A DNA stretch of 64,000 bases, from contig CM032809.1 of the NCBI GenBank assembly GCA_019155185.1, positions 7,708,621-7,772,620 on the forward strand, written 5' to 3'. A program made the translations under genes and the position numbers. The notes under the pieces are model-generated. The model saw nothing but the letters and a program-made list of their open reading frames with translations. It had not been told where the DNA came from and did no database searches. The DNA is from Beaufortia kweichowensis (taxonomy: Eukaryota > Chordata > Actinopteri > Cypriniformes > Gastromyzontidae). This document shows positions 25,566 to 36,363 of the stretch, piece by piece (position 1 is the first letter of the stretch; the number at the start of each line of letters is the position of its first letter).

Positions 25566-26651
25566 CACTTTGTTAATGTTCGCTGTGTAATCTGCATCAC
25601 TTCATTTTGTCCCTTTTGTTCACTTCTCCACATTCCTCATACAAATGGCATGAAAGAGGCAGTGAAGAGACGAAAAGCAAATGGAGTGTTTGAGTGGCCA
25701 AAAGGGAGAAGAAAAAGAATAAGGCAGCGTAAACTGAAACCACATCCTCTTCTCCAAATGCTCAGAGGTAATTACCAACCAATTCCTAAACGTCTCCCCA
25801 CCCGTCTCTTTCTCTCCCGTTTTCCCCTGATTCTCCCCTCCCTCCCCAGCAAAAACATTTCAACAAGTCTGGCTAAGAAATGATATCCCTGGAAATGGAA
25901 CAGAGGAAAATTGAACAGGGACAAACAAAGACAGAAGAGCGAGAGAAACTGCATATTTTGAGAGGCAAAAGTTCAAGTTGTTTTCATTTGCTTTCTTTAA
26001 ATGCTTTTTTTAAAAAGCACATCAGCAACCTTTGAAGTGGTCCAGACAATTAAGCTACTTGAATTTGAATGAGAAAATGATCCTGCTCCTGCATTCACCT
26101 AATCCCGACCCCCATTATCCAGGAGATGAGGTGGAATTCATGTATGAAAGAGAAAGGCAGAGAGGGGGGGGGATTTTTGTTACATGAAAAGTCAATTGTG
26201 AGTGACCATTCTGTGATAACAGCCATTGATGACTTAAGTGCACATGGCACCAATATGCTGAACATTACAGAATTACAATGGAGATCTCAATTGGACTACT
26301 TAATTGGTACAAAATGCTTATTTAAAAAAAACTACATAATGTCTTTTAACTATTCACTTTTACAGATAGTCTTTATTTGGTCCAAGTAATTAATTTCAAA
26401 AATATGAATTTCAAAATATGAAAGTTTTCAAATTAGTTTTGTTTGTTTATGTTTGCACAATATATTTTTGTCTACAAAAGTAATTTCAAACATTTACGTC
26501 ACAATCAAGACCGCCATGGATAAACCACTAAATTTATAAAATCCTTCTGGCGCCACCTAGAGTTATAGCGCGTGGCTTCAGGAACTGTCCGTTCACTGTT
26601 TATCAGAATATGTTTCCACACGGGCACAATTGACAGCTACACAAGCGGAAC

Positions 26652-27538
26652 ATGGCGAACCACCTTCGTTTTGTTGCTCGGACTGTCATGGTCCAGAATG
26701 GCAATGTCGATGCGGCATATGGCGCTCTTAGCAGGTACTGATCGAATGTATTGTTGTTTTATTACTTTATTATTTGCTCGTAATGTTTAAGAGAAGTCGC
26801 ATCAGTTTGTTCGTGTCAATAAGATGACACGAGACCACCAGCACAGTAACACACTATAGGAGTCATTGTTGCTGTTGCAAACAAACAAAAAATGAATTCA
26901 GGAGATTTTTTATATTAACTTATTTATAGTTATGTTATATAGGTTCACTGACCTGCTTACTAATTAACACAGCTAGTAAAACTAATCACAAATATCCACA
27001 GTTTGTACGCTTTTAACTAGGCTATGCAGAAGAAAGCTTTGTATATTATTAAAAAAATTAAAGGCGTTATTTTTATGTATTTTAAACACAAACGAGTTTG
27101 GGCTTGCTACGTTTTTCTGCAATTAAAGTTGAAGAAAATTTGCATTAGCATCTGTAGAGGGCGCAGTCGCATTGATTTACCCCGAGACTTGTTACTGTAT
27201 TTTTGGTAAGTAGTAGTATTTCATGTTCCGTGGTTTCTGTAGTATATTATTACTGAATATTTCATATTTTGAAGCATTACTATTAGACAATTCCAGCATT
27301 ATAGATGTGACATTCTCAGTCAGGAATTGCCCTAATACAGTATTTGATTCACTGCAGAATGTTGTCCTCAGATGGAATCATTGAATCTGTGAAACGCAGA
27401 AGATACTATGAAAAACCCTGTCGTAAACGTCAGAGAGAGAACTACGAGAACTCTAAGAGAATCTACAATGTGGAGATGGCCCGAAAGATATCATTCGTAT
27501 CAAGGACACAAAGACCTGATCCATGGCTTGGATGTTAA
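26652..27538 (+). CDS. mrps21: Mitochondrial small ribosomal subunit protein bS21m
   Basis: Component of the mitoribosome 28S subunit, homologous to bacterial bS21. Two coding exons: 26652-26734 and 27358-27538, total 264 nt, 87 aa plus stop, exactly the human length. Sequence starts [20 protein letters not shown]; after the junction come [20 protein letters not shown], then basic [17 protein letters not shown] and the C-terminal RPDPWLGC. Junction AG|A restores Arg in frame. The intron uses GT-AG (GCAG|GTACTG, CACTGCAG|AATG). Its neighbour ciart is also adjacent to MRPS21 in human 1q21.2, which supports the call. Confidence 0.97.
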
Positions 27539-27776
27539 AAATGATCAATATGTGACTTCATGAAACATTGACTCATGAACTGTGATCAGCCTGACCTTTG
27601 ATACACCTTTGGTCAAAAACTTTTATTTACAAAAATGAAGATCCAAATATTTACTCATTCACTCAGTCTGTGTTCTGTCACTAACTTATTTACACTTTGG
27701 ATATTTGAAACTGTTGACTTAACATGTTGTCATATTAGACTTAACTGTTGACTGTAAACTGTTATGGGTTCTCACC

Positions 27777-27782
27777 AATAAA
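27777..27782 (+). terminator. mrps21: mrps21 poly(A) signal
   Basis: CACCAATAAAAAGC, about 240 nt after the stop codon; the first AATAAA downstream. Confidence 0.65.
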
Positions 27783-28227
27783 AAGCTGTCAATTCATAAA
27801 GGTATTTTAGTTTTGTTCTGCACCATTTACACTATAGATTTATGTATTGAAACTTCAGCTTGAACACTGAGACTGTCTGTCTGCATTGGTTGTTGCCTGG
27901 CAGAGATTTTAAAAGAGACTCTTAAGACATCCAGATTTTTTCCTATGTATCATATAAGTGCCAACCCCTTGAGCAAATAACAGACATACATGAACTGCAC
28001 ATAAAGAAAAACAAGAACTGCATTACAATGGGTATTTTCAACCAGAATTTTTCCCGCCTTGCTGACATTTCTGATTATGATATATTTAGACAAATGCCTT
28101 AACCGTTGTCTTTTAGGTAAGACAGGTTTGTATTAGTAGTTCAAACTGATTGTCTGTTCTCATGCAGTGTTGTTTCAGCTGTTAAACATTTGCATAAAAA
28201 ATTATTAAATAATTATTAATGAAAGGT

Positions 28228-28375
28228 AATGAAATGCGCAGTTGGTAGAGCATTACACCAGCAGTGCAAAGATCATGGATTTGAATCCCAGAGAACACAT
28301 ACTGATCAAATGTATATCTCAAGTTATATTCACATATAAACATCTGCCAAATGTTAAAAATACAACCGTGGAAAC
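28228..28375 (+). repeat. tRNA-derived SINE (degenerate)
   Basis: GCAGTTGGTAGAGCATTACA (A-box region), TGGATTTGAATCCCAGAGAA (B-box region) and a tail CATCTGCCAAATG. It carries mismatches in tRNA stems and a SINE-type tail, so it is not a tRNA gene. The 122-codon open frame across it is a by-product. Confidence 0.7.
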
Positions 28376-29779
28376 AGATTATATGTGCTTTAATTTATTG
28401 CTCTTTCTATGTTATAATTATTCCGTTTGCAAAGGATATTTGGAAATTTCAGTCAACAGACTGAGAAAAGGTTTGTTAACTCGAAGAAGAAGTAGAACTT
28501 TGCCTACATGTATTTTTCCCCATGCTCAACGCCTCTGTGTGCTATACATTACATGGGGGATGGGCTGTTTAATGTATAGCTACAGATGGTTCCTCCCACT
28601 AAGCAGATAGACTGTGGAACTTTCCATGAGCTCATGTTCACGTTCAAGTCCAGCTACTGAAAATAAAGACATGCTACTCCTATGAATAATGTAGAGTTCA
28701 GTTTCTTGTACTAACAATGTTAGTCACAATAATGTAAAATGTAAATTTAGTTTAGATCTTAATTCATTTCAGAGTCCTTTGTTTACATTTAGCATTTCAA
28801 TGCTTTACTGTTTTCAAACACAAATGTTGAACTCAAAGCTGTGTTTGCATTATTGGTATAATCATTGACTTTGTGCATGTTAAACTATGGACAGAAGATG
28901 TATAGTCGTGTGATGATCTGCCAAAGAGGTCTATTTAATTTTGCTCATACACCATGTTGGAAGAAAATGATTGATTTGGGAAAGATTGAAATCAAGAATC
29001 TGTACTGTTTGCTGTTTTTCTGACTTCATTTACATGCGTATGGGGGATGGTCAGTTCTCTTCAGGCGTTTTCAGGAGTGAATATAGATGGTGTGCTGTGG
29101 TAAAGCTGTTAGGCTCATTATTAGATTAATGTCAGAAATAAACCACACCCATGACTGTTTGAAATTATAATGTGTGTTTTAGTGGGTAGGGATGGTCTGG
29201 AGATGGTTACATGGTCAACACATGACCTAGTCTTGTGTGTCAAATGAATGTTGACCTGTAGATGGACAAAACTGGGGGAGTTAATGACCTTGAACGCCTG
29301 ACACAGTTTAAAGATTGACAATGTGTAAATATAAAATCTCAAAACATTGGCTGTTGTGCATCGAAATGTAATTAAGGTATGATTTGGGGTGCAGAATATA
29401 ACTTTATTTTGTGTACCAGGACAGTGTTGTTTCAGCTGTCATGTTTAACATTTACATAAAAACTTATTAAGTAATTATTTATGAAAGGTAATGAAATGTA
29501 GAATCCCAATTACCTCTACCAAATACTTCTAAGAGAAAACATCTTTCAACATTTCACACGGTAGATCTTTTGTGGCGGCAGCACTTACTAGAACATTGTT
29601 GCTGGCTCATTATTCATTAATCTTACCTAAGAAGGCTTCACTTAATTGTAATGGCAGTGTACTTTTGATTATAATGACCATGTAACGTGTAATGCAGAAA
29701 TTTAATGTGTATCACTGTGGACAATACCGCCTGGTCATGATGTCCTTAGTTGACCTTAATCTTTTGTGAATAATTATTT

Positions 29780-30235
29780 AAAGGGATAATTTACCCCAAA
29801 AAATATATTATCATTTATTCACCCTTATGTCATTTATATGTCACTCTTCCAAAAGAAGAACATATTTGTCACCCTGCCCGTGAAGGCAGGCTAAAGTCTC
29901 ACAAACTAATTTTGATATAATAAGCATCAATGTTTCATTTCAATCATTCATTTTTTTTTAGATGGCCTTACTTTGTCAATAGTAAGAATATCAAGGTTAT
30001 ATTTTCAGACATTGTTCTTTACATTATGTGGAAGGATTTTATGTAGAAAACAGTAAATCACAAAAAGACGTTTTGTGTACATAAAATGGAAGTCAATGGG
30101 GGTCAATTTTGTTTGGTTCCCAACATTCTTTAAAACATCTTCTTTTGTGTTCTGCAATAGAAAATTATACAGGTTTGAATAGACATGAGGGTGAGTAAAT
30201 GAGGAAGAATTATTTTTGGGTGAACTATCCCTTTA
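29780..30235. mobile_element. TIR MITE with nested second MITE
   Basis: Outer element starts AAGGGATAATTTACCCCAAA and ends TTTTTGGGTGAACTATCCCT, near-perfect inverted termini of a common fish non-autonomous element. Inside, 29868-30072 carries TGTCACCCTGCCCGTGAAG and TAGAAAACAGTAAATCACAA, which belong to the 10272-10645 family; the inner copy lacks its right terminus. No coding capacity. Confidence 0.7.
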
Positions 30236-30599
30236 GTAACTATAATTATAAAATCATCATTATCAATTAGAAAAAAAGAACAAACTGGAAAAAGTAAAAA
30301 ATGATTTCTCCCCCCATTTCTATTTATTATCATTTGTTCAATGATGTATTTTCTGTAACAATGCAAATTTTTGAAAAATAAACTTTAACTGAATTGAGGG
30401 AATTAAGTCATGCCTGGTGACAACTTTAAAAAACCTAAATTCGTGACACACAGATAGATTAAATCCACCGTTTGTCTCGTCTGTCTGCTTAAGGAATTAC
30501 AGACAGGTAAAGTGAACTCATGAATGTACTTGTATTGTGTTCCACAAACAAATTGTCCCAGGAACAAACTCCTCCCCGGGTGGAACAATATGTGTTCTA

Positions 30600-31031
30600 G
30601 TCCTCAGGTTCATATGGCCCGTAGTATCTGCCATTCCACACGAGGGCCACGTGCAAAGGGAAAGGCACGCAAACACGCGATACCGACCAATCACGGCGCA
30701 GAAGGCACGAGATTGGTTCTACTTATCGGCCAATCAGCGATGACACTTATCTTTTAGCCAATAGGAGCCCAGTCTTGTTTTGGCTGTTGTCCAGCACGTG
30801 TAGCGGTTCACATGTTGTCCCTCGCTGTAAAGTGACGCGATCGAAGAAAGGAGGATAATACAAGTGCAAAATATTCTCCCAGCGGTGAAGTTTATACGAT
30901 CGCGACGTCGGCACACAATCTTCTTAAGCAAGTATAAGAAACTACTCTTGGGTCTACCAATAATAGATTAGGAGCCGTCAGGTTGGCTGGAAAACGTTGT
31001 GGTACCGACCCAGAAACGATCCAGCAACAAG
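30600..31031 (+). promoter_or_regulatory. ciart: ciart promoter and 5' non-coding exon
   Basis: Canonical E-boxes CACGTG at 30648-30653 and 30795-30800 flank a cluster of CCAAT motifs (30687, 30712 reverse, 30730, 30758). A donor CAACAAG|GTAAGA ends a probable non-coding first exon at 31031. CIART is a known CLOCK/BMAL1 target through E-boxes in mammals, so the arrangement fits circadian control. TSS position is inferred. Confidence 0.6.
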
Positions 31032-31189
31032 GTAAGATTTACAGAATGCCTATCAATAATGCCATCAAACTTAATAAAAATGTTTAGTGGTGTCGGAGCT
31101 AAACCGAGTGTCGAGTGTTGTGGTACATGTATTTCAGATGGTGTTATTTACATGTGGTCATTTTATATTTTTATCTCCATTTTGCATTT

Positions 31190-31305
31190 GGCAGACCATT
31201 TATCCCAAGCAAATAATTTTTCATCAACATGCGTGTTGCCTGGGTCGAACCCATGATATATTCGTTGCCAACGCAATACTTTAGCAATTGGGCTACGATT
31301 TGAGT
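31190..31305 (-). repeat. tRNA-derived SINE in ciart 5' intron
   Basis: On the minus strand: TCGTAGCCCAATTGC (A-box side) and ATGGGTTCGACCC (B-box), separated by the usual spacing. 5' head only, with stem mismatches. Confidence 0.6.
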
Positions 31306-31991
31306 TTAATATGACGTCTAATTTAAACAACCATACAGTACGTCACACATATGGTCCGAAAGCATAGACAACACAACATAAATATTGTAATTTTTGAAAG
31401 TTTAATATGTACTACTACTAGTCCTACTTTACTAGTCCTCTTTAACTGTCTAGCTCTCCATCTGGTGAAAGTCATTTGTATTATTGGGACAGCGTGTTGT
31501 TTTTTATGAGCCACGTGCATTAGAGAGCAGCGCTTTGTTTAATTCAGTAATAATAAAATGATACAATATCTGCTTTTTTAAAAGCATATTTGAGGATGTT
31601 TCGAAAATTACAAGATGTGCCGAAAATGACAATGAACTAAAAAATACAGTCTTGAAAGGCAACTCGTTTTGTATGTGATTGTTTAACCTTTCACCTAGTG
31701 TACGGAACATGCCCTGCTGTTCTTTGATAGTACATGGATAGTATGATTTCTATTTTGTAGTTTTTTTATTAGGATAATTGCATTGGTATCTAAGTAATCT
31801 TTCTGGCATTGCAATTGTGTTGGGTTGTATCCCAAGTTTCATCACCTTTCACACACACTTTCTATTATCAGGAAGGAAGGTTCTTTACAAATTGTCCTCT
31901 TGTAAAAATCACTCTCTGTGATTCAGTCATTTCTCTAGCTTTTCATCTGTCAAGCAAACACATCAACTTTCTTTTCTTTGGTCCATTAGTG

Positions 31992-34608
31992 ATGCTGTCA
32001 CCAGGAAGCCCTTTGTCCACCCCCAGCCTCCTGTTCAGTGAAAGTGACCAAACAGAAGATGAATCTGAAATGTTTTCCTCGGAGGGAGAGGTTACAGGGA
32101 ATGTGTCTGGTCCAGAAACACGTTCCTTGGGTAAAGGCATCACCCGAATTTCTGAATCACCTCTAGAGATGGTGAATCAGAGAGGCGCTAATGTTGAAAA
32201 TGGTCAAATGGGATGTTCCTCAATATCTCCAGCGTACACCGGTCAGACCTCCACATCTAAAAGGGTTCCTACAGAGGGAGATTTGAGGTTTGCACGCAAA
32301 GTGAGTCTAAACATTTAATATTACAGTATTACCTAACCAAAATATTTTACTATTGGACAATTCCAGCATTAACGGTGTGACATTTTGAGTCAAAACTTGA
32401 AATATAAATTCTTTCAACAACATACTTATTTCTGGATTTCTGTGAAATAAAATGCACAAACCAAAAGCAATAATACTCAACAAATGGAGAAGAGAGGACT
32501 CTTCAAAGAACAACATAGTTTTTTATTTGAATGATTTATGTGCCCGTTTAAGAGAAATATGGACTGTTATGGATGTGACAACAAAATGCAAGATACAAAC
32601 ACACAACCAGAAAGTTTTCCCTTATTTTACTCCGATAATTAGTTAAAAACATCTTTTAGAATAACACTTGCTTTCGTTTTTACTCATTATATAATCGTGA
32701 CTGTTTGGGCCAAGTTTTATGTTCACCCAATAGGTGTGTAAATGTTAGCTTGGTTTCATTACATGCTAATTTTAAAAGGTACAGTGTGTTTTTCGAGAAC
32801 TTGATGTTCTTGATATGTCTTTTATAACAGAAGATCAAAGGAAATGTGATTCCTCCTGACATAACCCTGATGATATAATTTGCTTAATAATATACATGGT
32901 TTTGCAGTGCCAAAATCAGTCCATGTCTGTATTTGTGTTTTTGTAATTTTCTGATGATTTTACTGATAAATTGGTTTTGTCTTTCACAGTGTTCAGAACT
33001 GCATGGGTATGTCAGGCCTCTTCTGGAGCTGTTGCATGGATTAAAAACGGGTCGATTTGTAAAAGGTAAAGCATGGGTATAATTGTAAATGTTTCTTTTA
33101 AAACATGACTTGAAATTGTTTCTGAATTTTAATTCATCATGTTGGCAGGGTTGAACACATTTCAGCAGAACACCGCCATGGATAGACTACGAAGGATTCT
33201 GGGGGTTCTGCAGAAACCTGACCTTGGGTATTTCAATTTAATTCAACTTTTAATGTTTAAAACCTCTTCTCCAATGCATTAGTAAATAACATTTTTACTG
33301 AAATCTTTTTTTCTTCTGTTAAACCATCATAGAGAGAGATATATGGGGACTCTTCTACAACTGGAGGTGATGATGAAGGTTTGGTTTCCTCAGGTGATTA
33401 CTCAGAATCGTCATAAAATGTCTTCACTCCACAACCCTATGGCTAGTGTACCACCACGCTGGAATCAGGACCAGTTACATATTCCTGTTAAGGCAAGTGA
33501 CTAATGTACTTTTAGAATAAAAAAGTTTTTAATACATTTGTGATACTACATTCACATACCCATTGCAAAATGTGCTAGATGTTTATAGTTTAAAGGTTGT
33601 AGTTGATAGAAAATGGTCGCAAAACATACAGTCTTTAGTAGAATCAACAATATTTTTTACCAAATTTGTATAATTCCAGTAATTACATATGGAAAATTGT
33701 TATGTGACGTAGTTTTGCTCAAATGATATCATCTTAATAACTGAATGATTTCAAATCGTTATGTATAGTCAAAGTTTTAGGCGGATGCTGATAAGGCAGA
33801 GAAACTGACGAGGCAGAGAAAGTGATGTTATCTTTTCTTAGAAAGAATGCATAACATGTATATTGGTTATGTAATTTTCAGGTTTTAAACATATTTCACA
33901 TATTGTATATCATTTAAATAGATTTTACAAACTTTATTTATATAGAATTATTTATCGCATTATTGTATATTGTATTTTTCTTCAATATTGTGCAAGTTTA
34001 CCCTTTTTTAACCAATTGACTGAGATAATTTTTTTTTAGGTGGTTAGGTTTAGTGTCCTTTTTAAACATCCACACTTGCTCTAACCTGTACCATATAATT
34101 ACTTCTTTAGAAACGCAGATTAAGCTGGTCAGACTCCGACTCGCAAAGCTCTTCTAGCTTCAAACGTTTTCACGAGGAGGATCGAGGGCAAAGCCTCAGC
34201 GACACTAGCTCGTGGTTTAGCAGCTCTGAAACCACATCCAGTGACCTCGAAGACGACAACTCAATGTGTGCAAACCAAAAGGAAATGACATCTGAACTTA
34301 AACTCCTAGAAAATGTCAGTCTCGACTCATTAAAGCCGAAGACAGACTCCTTAAACGTGACTCCTGCAACAAACCCAACAGGAAAACCACATCCGCTTAT
34401 AATTCCACCCTCAGCCAATGATCTCAGCAACATGGGTATGCAAGACTGTTTAGTGTCCTCCACAACTCGTACTTCTGACTCACCAGCAGATTTACAGATT
34501 GAAGAAAAAGATGCCGCTATTGCAACACAGGGCTGTGATAAATCAGTGGAAGGGCCAAAAAAAAGAGTTATTAGCAAATCTTATCGCACAAAGATGTCGA
34601 ACACATAG
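31992..34608 (+). CDS. ciart: Circadian-associated transcriptional repressor (CHRONO/CIART)
   Basis: Nuclear repressor of the clock that binds BMAL1 and recruits HDAC activity. Five coding exons: 31992-32300, 32990-33065, 33149-33227, 33333-33492, 34111-34608; total 1122 nt, 373 aa plus stop. The N-terminus is Ser/Pro/acidic (MLSPGSPLSTPSLLFSESDQ). The conserved core matches the vertebrate family: TEGDLRFARK, CSELHGYVRPLLELLHGLK, FQQNTAMDRLRRILGVLQKP, and GERYMGTLLQLEVMMKVWFP. The rest is Ser-rich and divergent (KRRLSWSDSDSQSSSSFKR), as expected. Phase closes at every junction. The intron after exon 4 uses a GC donor (GTTAAG|GCAAGT) with acceptor TTCTTTAG|AAACGC. Start chosen because ATG 31992 follows an acceptor (CATTAG, 31989); the longer open frame upstream is intronic. 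Confidence 0.93.
32350..32600 (+). repeat. Dispersed repeat with direct terminal motifs
   Basis: Same family as 37365-37570 (opposite orientation) and a 5' fragment at 27283-27330. Shared internal blocks include TGGATTTCTGTGAAATAAAA and ACAAATGGAGAAGAGA. Both sides carry a T-A-T/G-GGATGTGACA-like motif in the same orientation, so the ends are direct rather than inverted repeats. Confidence 0.55.
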
Positions 34609-35570
34609 CGTTAGGAAATTTCCTTGCCTGAAGAAATGAATTAATTGAATTAGCCTTTACCTTGCCAGTTGATGTTATGAAGTCATTCACAAAGGAAAAA
34701 TGTCCATCTGTTATAGTGTCTTACTATACATGTTTAACAAGTTGTATGTTAAAAGTGTGTGTTTACATGCACAGCTGTGAAACACTCTTTAACACTGCCT
34801 TCCATAATAACACAATCTGCTACAATATTTTTCATGCAAGCCAAAAAGCCATTTGATCTTTTGGCTTAAATGAAAAATCTGGAAACAGTATGAAAAAAAA
34901 GTACATGTTGCATAATTTCAAAGCAGTTTTATTTATTGGGTCATTACTTGAAGACAGTGAATTCACATAAACCGCCTTAAAACGAGTCAGGATTGTGGAC
35001 TTTAGTCTTGTATTCAAATTGTAATATTGTATATTTATTAAGAGACTACAGCGAGACTACATTAAACGTTGTTATACTTGGATGTATAATGTATCATTTA
35101 TAAAGCGCAAATGGTCATTTATTGAAAACATTCTTGCCAAAAACAGTTTGCACATTTGTATTGTATTGCTTCCATGTTAAACATCCACAACACTTTTTAC
35201 TAAATCAGTAAGTTTTTATTTTAAAACAATTGCACAGTCTGTTCCATTTTACTCAGAATTTCTGACTTTGTGAATCTGAGCATTGTGATTATTTGCCACT
35301 CTTTAAAACTTACCGGGTTAAGTCAATGAGTATATTGCATGTCACACACTGTAAAAATCACACTGCATAACAGACTGTAATTTTATTAAGCTAATTGTTG
35401 TTAATTAAAATATTTTTACATTAAAGTACAGTATTTAGTAGAAGTGTCCATGAGCAATGGTAAACTTTGTGGGAATATCGACTGAGACTTGTGTAGTTAA
35501 GTTATTGTGCAGATGTATGGGATTATAAATATATAAAACTATTTTGTTAGAATCTTGTAATAAAGATTTG
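34609..35570 (+). other. ciart: ciart 3' UTR
   Basis: Long AT-rich stretch after the ciart stop codon, ending at AATAAA 35559-35564 (TTGTAATAAAGATT). No coding frame. The length is inferred from that signal; earlier AATAAA-like motifs could be used. Confidence 0.5.
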
Positions 35571-36363
35571 TATTGAAAGGGAAAAGCGCTTAAAAGAGAA
35601 TGTATTGTGATTAATGTTGGATTCTGTTTAAGGACAGCAATATGTTTTTATTTTTGCGGGACATCTGTGCATTTTTTGGACATGTCATCCACTGTAGCAT
35701 CACTTTTATACTTTGTTTGTTTTTTTCCTCGTGATTTTGTGATTGTTTTTTATGTGTTCCACTTTTTAATATCATTAAAGGTTTCTTATGATCTGCATAC
35801 ACTTCCTCATGAGGTTCATGTCTGACCCCTGCTGGATGTTTTGAATATATGAGCTAGATGATCTTTCTAATGATCCTAAAAAACTCTTAATCTGAAGATA
35901 AATATTTCAATGTTTAATATTTGTTTTGGAGACAAAAATATAATTGTGCCAACATATTAATTTATTTTTATTTCTATCAAATAATGACTAAAACCAGTCA
36001 ATAAGAGTCCAGCATAGATAGAAAGCCTCTCAGGTTGAGACCTCAAGAAGCTGGATGATAAAATGTCAAGAGTATGACTTTACAAATTCTAGACAAAGGG
36101 TGACTACTTTTGAAGTTGATCAAATATAACAAATTGTTCATTTATTTTTGAATGTTTTTAGTCACAACATAATTCCCACAGTTACAATTGTGTTATTTTA
36201 TGGTTTTGATGAGTTTACTACTATTCTAAATAACAGTGAGTAGATGTGTTTGTAAACTTATGACTGGAAGTGTATGTAGGATATCACTGTAGCATGTATG
36301 ATATTGCAGTATCCACACATGATCCTGTAGAGGGCGCAGCAACAGTCTGTCATTGCACGAAAA
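35571..36363. other. Intergenic region and rprd2 promoter
   Basis: No gene in 35571-36300. The last 60 bases, up to GTAGAGGGCGCAGCAACAG and AAAATGGCGGC, form the likely rprd2 start region with a YY1-type site overlapping the start codon. Confidence 0.5.

Larger units (their letters stand above)
24546..26640. other. Intergenic region between divergent crabp2 and mrps21
   Basis: No gene supported. It contains SINE remnants (listed separately) and a poly-G run at about 26163. The GC-richer last 150 bases, near AGTTATAGCGCGTGGC (26563), are the probable mrps21 promoter. Confidence 0.5.
27783..30600. other. Intergenic region between mrps21 and ciart
   Basis: No gene supported. It contains a SINE at 28230 and a nested MITE at 29780, listed separately. 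The rest is AT-rich with no recognisable coding signal on either strand. Confidence 0.5.

Noticed and set aside
25650..25883. 77-codon basic open frame.
   Set aside because: Composition follows a purine-rich local sequence; no start context, conservation or splice sites recognised.
28242..28610. 122-codon plus-strand open frame.
   Set aside because: It starts inside a degenerate tRNA-derived SINE and has no recognisable domain or splice context.
30403..30931. Minus-strand open frames opposite the ciart promoter.
   Set aside because: Short, overlapping the promoter, with no family match or splice signals.
31809..31991. Extended N-terminus for ciart from ATG 31809.
   Set aside because: The sequence is intron-like, hydrophobic and unlike the family; an acceptor lies immediately before ATG 31992.
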